From JAGRGG01 sp965217265 (GTDB lineage: Bacteria; Pseudomonadota; Alphaproteobacteria; Geminicoccales; Geminicoccaceae), in NCBI GenBank assembly GCA_965217265.1, contig CBDCHP010000007.1:62001-126000 (forward strand): a DNA stretch of 64,000 bases, written 5' to 3'. The position numbers and the translations under genes are program-made. Below, in pieces: positions 18,119 through 26,855 of this stretch. Positions within the stretch are counted from its first letter, which is position 1; the number at the start of each line of letters is the position of its first letter. Under the pieces are notes generated by a model. That model was given only the letters and a program-made list of their open reading frames with translations, searched no databases and had not been told where the DNA came from.

Positions 18119-19690
18119 ATGACGCGAGACCTCCTGATCGGCATCGACGCCGGCACCTCGATGATCAAGGCGGTCGCCTTCACCCCTGAGGGTGCCCAGA
18201 TCGGCGTCGCCGCGCGCGAGAACATTTATGTCGAGCGCCGCGACGGTGCCGTCGAGCAGGACATGGCGCAAACGTGGGAAACGACGGCCGGCGTCCTACG
18301 CGACCTTGCCGAGGCGGTGCCGGATCTGGCCAAGCGTACGGCGGCGCTCGCCGTCACCGGCCAGGGCGACGGGACGTGGCTGGTCGACGACGCGAACGAA
18401 CCCGCCGCACCGGCGTGGCTCTGGCTCGACAGCCGGGCGGCGTCCCTCGTCGGCGACCTGCGCAAGGGCGAGGCGGGGCAGCACTTCTACGCCCGCACCG
18501 GCTCCGGCCTCAACGCCTGCATGCAGGGCGCCCACCTCGCTTGGCTCAAGCGCTTTGCCCCCGACGTGCTGGGGCGGACGGCCACGGCGATGCACTGCAA
18601 GGACTGGCTCTACCTCAAGCTGACGGGCGTGCGCGCGACCGATCCGAGCGAGGGCGTGTTCAGCTTCGGCGACTATCGGACGCGCGCCTACGCCGCCGCG
18701 ACCCTCGACCTGCTCGGCCTTGAGGATCACCGGCACCTCCTGCCGCCGATCGTCGACGGGACGGTGACGCACCACCCGCTAACGTCCGACGCCGCCGCGG
18801 CGACGGGCCTTCGTGCCGGAATGCCGGTCGTGCTGGCCCACGTCGACGTCGTCTGCACGGCGCTCGGCGGCGGGCTCTACCACCCGGAGCGCTCGGTCGG
18901 CTGCAGCGTGATCGGCACGACGGGGATGCACATGCGCTTGGGCCACGGGGTCGAGGACGTGGCGCTCAACGACGCCCAGACCGGCTACACGATGTGCTTT
19001 CCGGCCCCCGACACGTGGGTGCAGATGCAATCCAACATGGCGGCGACGCTCAACATCGACTGGCTGGCCGGGCGCGCGCGCGAAATCTTGGGCGCCTTCG
19101 GCCACGACGCGGACAGGGCGACGCTGCTGACCCGGCTCGACGCGGGCGCGGCGAAAGCCCCGCCCGGCCGCGTCCTCTACCACCCCTTCATCCACGCGGC
19201 CGGCGAGCGCGGCCCCTTCATCGATTCGAACGCCAGGGCGCAGTTCCTCGGGCTGGGCACAAAGACGGGCTTCTTCGACTTGATGCGGGCGGTTTACGAG
19301 GGTTTAGGCTTCGCCGCCCGCGACTGCTACGCCGCGATGGGCGAGGTGCCGGGCGAGGTGCGCTTGGCCGGCGGTGCCGCGCGCAGCCGCACCTTGCGTC
19401 GCGTCCTGGCCGCCTGCCTGGACCGGCCGGTGCAAACCAGCCACCGCGCCGAGGCGGGGGCCGCGGGGGCGGCGATGATCGCGGCGGTGGCGCTCAAGCA
19501 TTACCCCACGATGGGCGACTGCACGGGCGCCTGGGTCGAGCCGTGCCTGGACGAACCGGAAGCGCCGGACGGGGCTCTCGTCGAGCGCTACGCCGCCTTG
19601 TTCCCGATCTACCGCGAGGGCTACGCGCACATGGGCGACGTCTGGAAGGATCTTGCCCGAAACCGGGCGCTGGAGCACGACCGTGGTTGA
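18119..19690 (+). CDS. FGGY carbohydrate kinase, erythritol kinase (EryA)-like
   Basis: 523 residues, the size of EryA-type kinases. The N-terminal phosphate-binding loop is IGIDAGTSMIKAVAF. Other blocks are AVTGQGDGTWLVDD, WLWLDSRAASLV, CSVIGTTGMHMRLGHG and the C-terminal ATP-binding RLAGGAARSRTLRRVLA. FGGY kinases phosphorylate sugars or sugar alcohols. The TGQGDGTWL and WLWLD blocks recall erythritol kinases from memory, but I could not align them. It lies ten bases after ATPase 2 and overlaps the next gene by eight bases, so it is in the same operon as the transporter and probably acts on the imported substrate. Confidence 0.88.
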   Translation: MTRDLLIGIDAGTSMIKAVAFTPEGAQIGVAARENIYVERRDGAVEQDMAQTWETTAGVLRDLAEAVPDLAKRTAALAVTGQGDGTWLVDDANEPAAPAWLWLDSRAASLVGDLRKGEAGQHFYARTGSGLNACMQGAHLAWLKRFAPDVLGRTATAMHCKDWLYLKLTGVRATDPSEGVFSFGDYRTRAYAAATLDLLGLEDHRHLLPPIVDGTVTHHPLTSDAAAATGLRAGMPVVLAHVDVVCTALGGGLYHPERSVGCSVIGTTGMHMRLGHGVEDVALNDAQTGYTMCFPAPDTWVQMQSNMAATLNIDWLAGRAREILGAFGHDADRATLLTRLDAGAAKAPPGRVLYHPFIHAAGERGPFIDSNARAQFLGLGTKTGFFDLMRAVYEGLGFAARDCYAAMGEVPGEVRLAGGAARSRTLRRVLAACLDRPVQTSHRAEAGAAGAAMIAAVALKHYPTMGDCTGAWVEPCLDEPEAPDGALVERYAALFPIYREGYAHMGDVWKDLARNRALEHDRG

Positions 19691-20726
19691 TCTCAGGATC
19701 GTCGGCGACCGCTTCATGCGCACCGATCTGTTCACCGACGCGCTGAGAAGCATCGCCGGTGCCGAACGCCTCGACATCGCCGCGCAGACGCTCGACTGGC
19801 CGGACGTGCCGATGCGAGACGGCGAATCGGGGAGCGGGCTTGCCGGCCTCAAGGAGTTTCTCGGCGACCCGCGCGAACTGGCCGGTTTTCTCGCCGGCGC
19901 CGAGATCCTCGTCACGCACTTGGCCCCGGTCAACGCTTGGCTGCTCGATCGCTGCCCCGACCTCAAGCTGATCGCCGTCGCGCGCGGCGGGCCGGTCAAC
20001 ATCGACACGGACGCGGCCAAGGCGCGCGGGGTCGCCGTCGTCAACGCCCCCGGCCGCAACGCCCCCGCCGTCGCCGAGTTCACGATCGGCGCCATCCTGG
20101 CCCTGACGCGCAACATCACCAGGGGCCACGCCGCCTTGAGCCGGGGCGTCTGGCGCGGCGACCTCTACCGCGCCGAGATCGCCGGCCCCGAACTGTCCGA
20201 ACTCACCGTCGGCATCGTCGGCTACGGCCACGTCGGCACCAAGGTCGTGCGGCTGCTGAAGCCGTTCGGGGCGCGCCTCCTGGTCTGCGACCCCTACGTC
20301 GATCTGTCGGCGGCGGATCGCTCCGACGGCGTCGAGCGGGTCGATCTGGACGCGCTGCTCGAACGGGCCGACGTGGTCAGCCTGCACCCGCGCGTCACGC
20401 CCGAGACGACGGGGATGATCGCGGCACCCGAACTGGCAAGGATGAAGCGGGGAAGCTATCTCATCAACACGGCGCGCGGGCCGCTCATGGACTACGACGC
20501 GCTGCTCGCCGCCTTGGAGAGCGGGCACTTGCGCGGGGCGATGCTGGAGACCTTCTGGCAGGAACCGCCGCCGATAGACCACCCGCTGCTCAGGCGCGAC
20601 GACGTTACCTTGACGCCGCACATCGCCGGCGCCTCGCTGACGACGGTGCGGATCGCCGCCCGCATGGTCGCGGCCGAGGTCGAGCGCTACCTCGCCGGCC
20701 GACCCTTTCTCAACCCTCGCGCCTGA
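19683..20726 (+). CDS. D-isomer-specific 2-hydroxyacid dehydrogenase
   Basis: 347 residues from the GTG at 19683, overlapping the kinase stop by eight bases. The Rossmann fold is GIVGYGHVGTKVVRLL. Catalytic residues are visible as Arg and Asn in INTARGPLMDY, Glu in LETFWQEPPP and His in TPHIAGAS. The extra N-terminal segment and LKLIAVARGGPVNID resemble the SerA-like branch. Members reduce 2-keto acids or oxidise 2-hydroxy acids with NAD(P)H, for example glyoxylate or hydroxypyruvate. Beside an aldolase that may release a short aldehyde, a role with a C2 or C3 acid is plausible but unproven. Confidence 0.9.
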   Translation: MVDLRIVGDRFMRTDLFTDALRSIAGAERLDIAAQTLDWPDVPMRDGESGSGLAGLKEFLGDPRELAGFLAGAEILVTHLAPVNAWLLDRCPDLKLIAVARGGPVNIDTDAAKARGVAVVNAPGRNAPAVAEFTIGAILALTRNITRGHAALSRGVWRGDLYRAEIAGPELSELTVGIVGYGHVGTKVVRLLKPFGARLLVCDPYVDLSAADRSDGVERVDLDALLERADVVSLHPRVTPETTGMIAAPELARMKRGSYLINTARGPLMDYDALLAALESGHLRGAMLETFWQEPPPIDHPLLRRDDVTLTPHIAGASLTTVRIAARMVAAEVERYLAGRPFLNPRA

Positions 20727-20745
20727 AGGGGCAGGAGATACGATC

Positions 20746-21396
20746 ATGGACGACGCCGAGCGCGCGCTGCGCAAGGACATCGCCGACGCCTACCGCTCGA
20801 TGAACGATCTCGGCATCAACCAGGGCACGAGCGGCAACATCTCGGTGCGCTTCGAAGACGGGCTGCTGATCGGCCCGTCCGGCACGCCCTACGCCACGAT
20901 GGCGCCCGAAGACATCTGCTTCGTTGCGATGGACGGGACCTGCGAGCACCGCCTCGCGCCCTCGTCCGAGTGGCGCTTTCATCGCGACATCATGAAGTCG
21001 CGCGAGGACGTCAACGCCGTCGTCCACGCCCACCCGACCTACTGCACGGCACTCGCAATCTGCCGCAAGGACATCCCGGCCGTGCATTACATGATCGCCG
21101 CCGCCGGCGGCCCCTCGGTGCGCTGCGGCGGCTACGCCACCTTCGGCACCGCCGAACTGTCGAAGATGGCGCTCGAAGCCCTGGAGGGGCGCAACTGCTG
21201 CCTGCTCGCCAACCACGGCATGATCGCGACCGGCCCCAACCTGCCCAAGGCGATGTGGCTCGCGGTCGAACTGGAGACGCTGGCGCGGCAGTACGCGGTG
21301 GCGCTGCAGGTCGGCGACCCCGTCACCCTCGACGACGCCGAGATCGCGCGCAACGTCGAGAAGTTCAAGACCTACGGCCTGAAGGCAAAAGATTAG
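20746..21396 (+). CDS. Class II aldolase, FucA/AraD-like
   Basis: 216 residues, the standard size for L-fuculose-phosphate aldolase-like enzymes. Motifs: GTSGNISVRF and IGPSGTPYATM (phosphate binding), the catalytic Glu in SSEWRFH, the zinc-binding His pair in VVHAHPTYCTAL and the third zinc His in ANHGMIATG. These enzymes cleave ketose 1-phosphates to dihydroxyacetone phosphate and an aldehyde, or epimerise pentose phosphates. GGGGCAGGAGATACG precedes the ATG. It would act after a kinase and an oxidation step, both encoded nearby. Confidence 0.92.
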   Translation: MDDAERALRKDIADAYRSMNDLGINQGTSGNISVRFEDGLLIGPSGTPYATMAPEDICFVAMDGTCEHRLAPSSEWRFHRDIMKSREDVNAVVHAHPTYCTALAICRKDIPAVHYMIAAAGGPSVRCGGYATFGTAELSKMALEALEGRNCCLLANHGMIATGPNLPKAMWLAVELETLARQYAVALQVGDPVTLDDAEIARNVEKFKTYGLKAKD

Positions 21397-21443
21397 AGCT
21401 GCAAAGTTGACACAGATTGAGACAAGGCCTGAAGCGGCCAAAG

Positions 21444-21556
21444 CACGTCACGCCCCGGACTTGATCCGAGGCCTAAAGGTGCAAGCTGCAAAACCGTCTC
21501 GTCGAGCGGCTTTCACGCGGGAGTAGTTAGGTCCCGGATCAAGTCCGGGACGTGAT
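21444..21556. repeat. Family B dispersed inverted repeat, copy 2
   Basis: Arms read CACGTCACGCCCCGGACTTG and GGATCAAGTCCGGGACGTG, about 60 bases apart. The motif is the same GGACTTGATCC/GGATCAAGTCC palindrome as in the other copies, but the flanks differ. It lies in the 207-base gap between the aldolase at 20746 and the flavoprotein gene, so the latter may have its own promoter. Confidence 0.8.
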
Positions 21557-21603
21557 ATGTCCCGAGCGCTTGGCAAGCTCTAGACATCGAGGAGAACCCG
21601 AGC

Positions 21604-23160
21604 ATGGCCCAGGCGGCAACAAAGGGCAGCGATGCCGCATCGCCGACCCTCGACCTCGTCGTCGTCGGCGGCGGCGTCAACGGTGCGGGCGTCGCCCGCG
21701 ACGCCGCCGGGCGGGGGTTGCAGGTATTGCTCTGCGAGAAGGACGACCTCGCCGAGGGCACGTCGTCGCGCAGCGGCAAGTACATCCACGGCGGCCTGCG
21801 CTACCTCGAATACTACGAGTTCCGCCTCGTGCGCGAGGCGCTGATCGAGCGGGAAGCGCTGCTCGCGGCGGGGCCGCACATCATGTGGCCCTTGAGGCTC
21901 GTCCTGCCGCACAGCCCCGAGCAGCGCCCGGCTTGGCTGGTACGTTTGGGGCTGTTCCTCTACGACCACCTGGGCGGGCGCAAGAAGCTGCCGGCGACGC
22001 GCGTGCTCGACCTGCGCACGGCACCCGAAGGTGCCGCGATCAAGGACGACTACGTCAAGGCGTTCGAGTACGCCGACGTCTGGGTCGACGACGCACGGCT
22101 GGTCATTCTCAACGCGCTCGACGCCGCCAAGCGCGGGGCAGAGGTGCTGACCCGGACGAAGTGCGTCGGCGCCCGGCGCGAGGGCGGCCTCTGGCGCGTG
22201 ACCCTGGTCGACGCGAGCACGGGAAAAGAGCGCACCGTCCACGCCCGTGCGCTGGTCAACACCGGCGGACCTTGGGTCGAGACGGTCTTGAACAACGTCG
22301 CAGGGGTCAACGGCCGGCACAGCGTTCGCCTCGTCAAGGGCAGCCACGTCATCATGAAGAAGTGGTGGGACGGGGCGAACGGCTACGTCTTGCAGAACGA
22401 CGACAAGCGCCTCTTGTTCATCAACCCCTACCTCGACGGTTTGGCGCTCGTCGGCACGACCGACATCCCATTCGAGGGGGCGCCCGAGGACGTGGCGATC
22501 GACGGGGACGAGATCGACTACCTGCTGGGCGTCCTGAACCGCTACTTCAAGCAACGGTTCACGGCCGAGGACGTCGTCGCCAGCTATTCCGGCGTCCGCC
22601 CGCTCTACGACGACGATGCGAGCAAGGGCGCTTCCGCCGTCACGCGCGACTACACCTTCGAGGTCGACGGGAATGGCGACCGCGCTCCGATCGTCTCGGC
22701 CTTCGGCGGCAAGATCACCACCTACCGTAAGCTCGCCGAGCACGCGCTCGACCGGCTGAAGCCTTTCTTTCCTGAAATGAAGCCGGGCTGGACGGCGACG
22801 GCGCCGCTGCCCGGCGGCGATATCGCGAACGCCGATTTCGACGCGTGGCTGGAGGGCTTCGCCGTCGATTATCCCTGGCTGCCGGCAAACCTCGCCCGCC
22901 ACTACGGCCGGCTCTACGGCACGCGGGCCTACGACCTGCTGCGGGACGCCAAGGGGATGCGCGATCTGGGCCAACACTTCGGCGGCCGGCTCTACGAGCG
23001 CGAGGCGCGCTTCCTCGTGGCCGAGGAGTGGGCGCTGACGGCGGACGACATCCTGGAGCGGCGCACCAAGCACGGCCTGTTCATGACCCGTGAGGCGCGC
23101 GCGGCGCTCTCGGCCTGGATCGAGCGGCAGGCGGCGCCCGCCGCCCTGCGCACGGCCTGA
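21604..23160 (+). CDS. FAD-dependent glycerol-3-phosphate dehydrogenase family protein (GlpD/EryB-like)
   Basis: 518 residues. The FAD-binding fold is LVVVGGGVNGAGVARDAA. The family signature follows as SSRSGKYIHGGLRYLEYYEF. FGGKITTYRKLAEHALDRL and the C-terminal helical domain (YGTRAYDLLRDAKGMRDLGQ) complete it. GlpD oxidises glycerol 3-phosphate at the membrane and passes electrons to quinone. EryB, from the same family, oxidises L-erythritol phosphate. Here the neighbours are sugar-type kinases and aldolases and there is no clear glycerol kinase or facilitator, so a sugar alcohol phosphate is as likely a substrate as glycerol 3-phosphate. GAGGAGAACCCGAGC precedes the ATG. Confidence 0.9.
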   Translation: MAQAATKGSDAASPTLDLVVVGGGVNGAGVARDAAGRGLQVLLCEKDDLAEGTSSRSGKYIHGGLRYLEYYEFRLVREALIEREALLAAGPHIMWPLRLVLPHSPEQRPAWLVRLGLFLYDHLGGRKKLPATRVLDLRTAPEGAAIKDDYVKAFEYADVWVDDARLVILNALDAAKRGAEVLTRTKCVGARREGGLWRVTLVDASTGKERTVHARALVNTGGPWVETVLNNVAGVNGRHSVRLVKGSHVIMKKWWDGANGYVLQNDDKRLLFINPYLDGLALVGTTDIPFEGAPEDVAIDGDEIDYLLGVLNRYFKQRFTAEDVVASYSGVRPLYDDDASKGASAVTRDYTFEVDGNGDRAPIVSAFGGKITTYRKLAEHALDRLKPFFPEMKPGWTATAPLPGGDIANADFDAWLEGFAVDYPWLPANLARHYGRLYGTRAYDLLRDAKGMRDLGQHFGGRLYEREARFLVAEEWALTADDILERRTKHGLFMTREARAALSAWIERQAAPAALRTA

Positions 23161-23164
23161 ACCG

Positions 23165-24445
23165 ATGCCGGACCACGACCTCTACCTCGGCATCGACCTC
23201 GGCACGTCGGGCGTGCGGGCGCTCGTGATCGACGCCGAAGGGACGGTGCGGGCGCGGGCGTCGCGGCCGATGCCGCCGCCCGACAAGCAGGGTGGTGCTA
23301 TCCGTCAGGAGGCGGCGGTGTGGTGGGCGGCGGTGCAAGGTAGTTTAAGCGCACTGTCGGCCGAGATTGCCCTCGCGCAGGTCGCGGCACTCGCCGTCGA
23401 CGGCACGTCGGGCACGCTCTTGCTGACCGACGCCGCCGGCCGGCCGCTCGAAGCCGCGTCGATGTACAACGATGCGAGTGCCGCCGAAGTTGCCGAACGG
23501 ATCAAGGCCGCGGCGTCGCCCGAGAGCGGGGCGCACGGTGCCACCTCGCCGCTCGCCCGGCTGCTCGTGGCGCAGGACCGTCATCAAAGGGTACGCCACG
23601 CGCTGCACCAAGCCGACTGGATCGCCGCGCGCCTGACGGGGGACTACGGCCGAAGCGACGCCAACAACGCGCTCAAGCTCGGTTACGACCCGGTGGCGGG
23701 GCGCTGGCCCGATTGGCTGGAAGGCCTCGGCGTCCGCCGCGACCTGCTGCCCGCCGTGCAAGCGCCCGGCACGGTGCTGGGGCCGGTAGCGGACAGCGCC
23801 GCGACGGCGCTCGGCCTGTCGCCCTCCTGCCGCGTCGTCGCCGGCACGACCGACGGCTGCGCCTCGTTCCTCGCCACCGGCGCCGAGGGGGTCGGCGACG
23901 CGGTGACCGCCTTGGGCTCCACCATGACTTTGAAGCTGCTGGCCGATCGGCCGGTCTTCGCGCCGGCGCAGGGCGTCTACAGCCACAAACTCGGCGAGTG
24001 CTGGCTCGTCGGTGGTGCCTCGAACAGCGGCGGGGCGGCGCTCTTACGCTTCTTCACGCCCGAGCGGCTGGCCGAACTGACCCCGAACCTGCGGCCCGAG
24101 GCGCCGCTGGACCCCGGCTGGCACCCGTTGCCGGGCGTGGGCGAGCGCTTCCCGATCGCCGACCCCGACCTCGCCTTCGAGCCGGGCGACCGGCCGGACG
24201 ACGAGGCGGTTTTCCTCCAAGCCCTGATGGAAGGGGTCGCCGGGGTCGAGCGGCGGGGCTACGACCTGCTGCGCGACTTGGGCTGTCCGGATCTGCGCGC
24301 GGTGCGCACGGTCGGCGGCGGGGCGGCGAACCCGGCCTGGGGAGCCATCCGCGCCCGGCATCTGGGTGTTCCGATGCTCGAACCGGTCGACGTCGAGGCG
24401 GCCTACGGCAGCGCCTTGTTGGCCATGCGCGGGGTGACGGCGTGA
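23165..24445 (+). CDS. FGGY carbohydrate kinase, D-ribulokinase-like
   Basis: 426 residues from the ATG at 23165, four bases after the flavoprotein stop. Blocks: YLGIDLGTSGVRALVIDAEG, AVDGTSGTLLLTD, MYNDASA, GTTDGCASFLATGA, LGSTMTLKLL and the ATP-binding TVGGGAANPAWGAIRARH. The GTSGVRA...ID start and short length resemble the plant/cyanobacterial XK1-type D-ribulose kinases rather than xylulokinase. It differs clearly from the first FGGY kinase at 18119, so the locus probably phosphorylates two substrates, or one substrate by two entry routes. It is coupled to the next gene by a GTGA overlap. Confidence 0.88.
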   Translation: MPDHDLYLGIDLGTSGVRALVIDAEGTVRARASRPMPPPDKQGGAIRQEAAVWWAAVQGSLSALSAEIALAQVAALAVDGTSGTLLLTDAAGRPLEAASMYNDASAAEVAERIKAAASPESGAHGATSPLARLLVAQDRHQRVRHALHQADWIAARLTGDYGRSDANNALKLGYDPVAGRWPDWLEGLGVRRDLLPAVQAPGTVLGPVADSAATALGLSPSCRVVAGTTDGCASFLATGAEGVGDAVTALGSTMTLKLLADRPVFAPAQGVYSHKLGECWLVGGASNSGGAALLRFFTPERLAELTPNLRPEAPLDPGWHPLPGVGERFPIADPDLAFEPGDRPDDEAVFLQALMEGVAGVERRGYDLLRDLGCPDLRAVRTVGGGAANPAWGAIRARHLGVPMLEPVDVEAAYGSALLAMRGVTA

Positions 24446-25467
24446 GGCCGGCGGCGCTCGAAGGTCTGCGGGCCTTCTCGGCCGCGATCGGCCGCGACCC
24501 GGAGCAGGTGCAGGCCGCCGGTGGCAATACGTCCTTGAAGGCCGACGGTCGTCTCTGGGTCAAGGCGTCCGGGCTCTGGCTCAAGGATGCCGAAACGCGC
24601 GAGGTCTTCGTCCCGGTCGATCGTGCCGCCGTGCTGGCCGGGATCGAGGCCGGGGCCGACGATCCGGTCAAGCCGGCCGTCGTCGATGACATGAACCCTG
24701 AGGGTCTGCGCCCCTCGATCGAGACGACGCTGCACGCGCTCCTGCCGCACGCGGCCGTCGTCCACACCCACTCGGTCCGAACCCTGGCGCTCGCGATCCG
24801 CGCCGACGCCGAGGCCGCCCTGGCACCCCGCCTCGAAGGGCTTGCCTGGACGTTCGTGCCCTACTGCAAGCCGGGCCTGCCGCTGACCCAGGCCGTCGCG
24901 CGGCGGACGGCGGGCGAGCGCGTCGACGTCTTGGTCCTGGGCAACCACGGCCTCGTCGTCGGCGCCGAGACGGTCGACGACGCGGCAGCATTGCTGCGCA
25001 GTGTCGAGGCCCGGCTCGACGCGCCAAAGCGTTCGTTCGACACCTCTTCAAGCAATACGCTCGCCGCGATCGGCGCCGGGCTCGGCCTTCGACCCGTCAA
25101 GCACGCGCGGGCGCACGGGCTCGCGGTGGGCGTGCTCAACCTGCGCGTCGCAGCGGCCGGCTCGTACTACCCCGACCACGTCATCTTCCTCGGCCCCGCC
25201 GCCGCCGTCCTGCCACCGGACACGAAGGAGGCACTGGCGGCCGTCGCGGCGGCGGCGGCGCGGGGAACGCGGCTGTTCCTCGTTCCGGGGGCGGGGGCGC
25301 TGCTCGCCGCGGACGCCGGCGAGAGCGCCGACGAACTCGCTTTGTGCCTCGCCCTCACCTTGGCGCGCGTGGCCGAGGACGCCCCGCTGCGGCGCTTGAG
25401 CCCGGCGAACGAGGCGGAACTTCTCGACTGGGACGCCGAGAAGTACCGGCAGGGCTTGGCCCGGTGA
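24442..25467 (+). CDS. Class II aldolase/adducin-family protein (RhaD-like aldolase domain)
   Basis: 341 residues from the GTG at 24442, overlapping the kinase stop. Motifs: VQAAGGNTSLKADGRLWVKA, the Glu of RPSIETTLHALLPH, the zinc-binding VVHTHSVRTLAL and the third His in LVLGNHGLVVGA. The GNTS and K-ASG pattern and the longer length fit the aldolase half of RhaD/YuxG-type fusions, here without the short-chain dehydrogenase half. It probably cleaves a phosphorylated ketose made by the kinase encoded just upstream. It is the last gene of the locus; the following 1.06 kb holds only gene remnants. Confidence 0.88.
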   Translation: MRPAALEGLRAFSAAIGRDPEQVQAAGGNTSLKADGRLWVKASGLWLKDAETREVFVPVDRAAVLAGIEAGADDPVKPAVVDDMNPEGLRPSIETTLHALLPHAAVVHTHSVRTLALAIRADAEAALAPRLEGLAWTFVPYCKPGLPLTQAVARRTAGERVDVLVLGNHGLVVGAETVDDAAALLRSVEARLDAPKRSFDTSSSNTLAAIGAGLGLRPVKHARAHGLAVGVLNLRVAAAGSYYPDHVIFLGPAAAVLPPDTKEALAAVAAAAARGTRLFLVPGAGALLAADAGESADELALCLALTLARVAEDAPLRRLSPANEAELLDWDAEKYRQGLAR

Positions 25468-25582
25468 CGAGGCGATCACCGTTTCGGTCCGGATCCGCCG
25501 AGATCGCCCGCCGTCTTGGAAGTCTCTCAGACGGCGTTGAAACCGTGCGCGGCGATCAGCGTAGCACTTGGCCGCGCGCTGG

Positions 25583-25870
25583 TCATCGCGTGCCCGCCGT
25601 CAGGTCCACGGCACGTCCGCTCGCGGCGGCCTCGTAGACCGCCGCTTCGATCTCTGGGTTGCGCAGATAGGCAGCGGCCTTGTTCTCCACGGCCGTTCCA
25701 CGCAGCAGATGATCGCTCGCATGCTTTTGTAGCGCGTCGACGCAGTCGCCGCCAAACCCCGCCCTAGAACAGGGGCGGCCGAGCGGTGACGACGCCCGCT
25801 CCCTTCGCGCCCGAAAGACGAGTCCGCCGCGGCCGTCGAGCGCGATCACCCCCCTCGAAACCCTCGACCA
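25583..25870 (-). pseudogene. Remnant of a Gfo/Idh/MocA-family oxidoreductase (C-terminal end)
   Basis: Read on the minus strand, the last 60 or so codons give FGGDCVDALQKHASDHLL, then ENKAAAYLRNPEIEAAVY and AASGRAVDL before a TGA. This is the usual C-terminus of Gfo/Idh/MocA oxidoreductases. Upstream, VIALDGRGGLVFRA fits the preceding strand of that domain, but the FEG that should precede it is in another frame at a run of six G, so there is a frameshift near 25850. Beyond that no Rossmann fold or catalytic motif is visible up to 26530. I infer a decayed gene. Family assignment is from memory of the C-terminal pattern. Confidence 0.55.
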
Positions 25871-26141
25871 GTCATTCGCCCATCGTGCGCCGCGAGTCGG
25901 CGGCGGCGATCTCGTCGAGCAAGGCAGACTGCGGAGGCTGACGGATAGGATGTCACGCAAAGGAACGACCCGGCGAGACGTTCCTCCACGAAGTTCCAGG
26001 AATCGCTTGTCCTTCGAGACCCGTCTCGCGTCCAATAACTCCGTATGACTTCGACGCTCAAGCCGCGTCTTGGAGTGTCCGCAGGACGGTTGCAGTCCGA
26101 GAAGGACTGGAACGGCGACGAACTTTCCATGAGGGTAGCCG

Positions 26142-26459
26142 ATGGAAGAGATCTACGAAGCCTACGCGCTAAAATACGTCGAACGGAGAACGCGCTCACG
26201 GGCGGACTCGTGCCTCTTCGACGGCAATCGCGCGGCACCGCACGCGATGGACGATTTCTTGTGGGACGTTTGCGACCAGGAACGGACGAACGTCGCCGAC
26301 ACCGGCTGCCGACGCTTGCCAGCGGCGTCGATAGCGTCTCCGGGACACGACGATCCGATGGTCAAACGAATGTTTTTGCTGGTCGCAGGAACGGTGAGCG
26401 GACCCACGATCCACCGCCTCGACGCGCCGCCGACGATGGACATCGTCGACTTGATGTAA
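26142..26459 (+). pseudogene. Remnant of an MBL-fold hydrolase (N-acyl homoserine lactonase family), N-terminal end
   Basis: The frame opens with EEIYEAYALKYVERR, then APHAMDDFLWDV and QERTNVADTG. This matches the usual N-terminus of the lactonase-like MBL-fold family (YEVYALRY ... MPMDYFVWV ... RTIVVDTG). After DTGC the similarity stops. The zinc motif HxHxDH and everything beyond are absent, and the frame ends after 105 codons in unrelated sequence. It is therefore a truncated relic and cannot be active. The stretch around it (25468-26529) has no intact gene. Confidence 0.5.
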
Positions 26460-26529
26460 GGCTCCGCGCCATGATCCTCGGCCGGATCGGCGGTGACTTC
26501 ACCTGATGTGACGAGCACGTCGAAGGGGA

Positions 26530-26605
<76 letters not shown>

Positions 26606-26746
26606 ATCCGTGCGGCCCACTTAAGGGGTTGCCGGGGCGGCGTCAACCCCGTGGGAGGCATCGATCGTCGGGCGTCACCGATCGCGGCGCGGGCCGGCGA
26701 AAGGGAATTGCGCCGCCGCCCGCTTGCGCTTAAGGTCGAAGGGTTG

Positions 26747-26821
26747 GCGGGCGTAGTTCAGAGGTAGAACGTCAGCTTCCCAAGCTGAATGTCGTGGGTT
26801 CGATTCCCATCGCCCGCTCCA
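26747..26821 (+). tRNA. tRNA-Gly (anticodon CCC)
   Basis: Acceptor GCGGGCG pairs with CGCCCGC, D-arm TAGTTCAGAGGTAGAAC, anticodon stem TCAGC/GCTGA with loop TTCCCAA (anticodon CCC), T-arm GGGTTCGATTCCC. The discriminator is T and CCA is encoded. 75 nt. Confidence 0.97.
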
Positions 26822-26855
26822 AAACCCTTCCCCGAAGGTCCGTTCGACGGCGCGC

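Noticed and set aside
21604..24445. Glycerol-use operon (glpD plus glycerol kinase)
   Set aside because: Neither FGGY kinase looks like GlpK, there is no glycerol facilitator or GlpR, and aldolases lie in the same run; glycerol 3-phosphate remains possible only for the flavoprotein.
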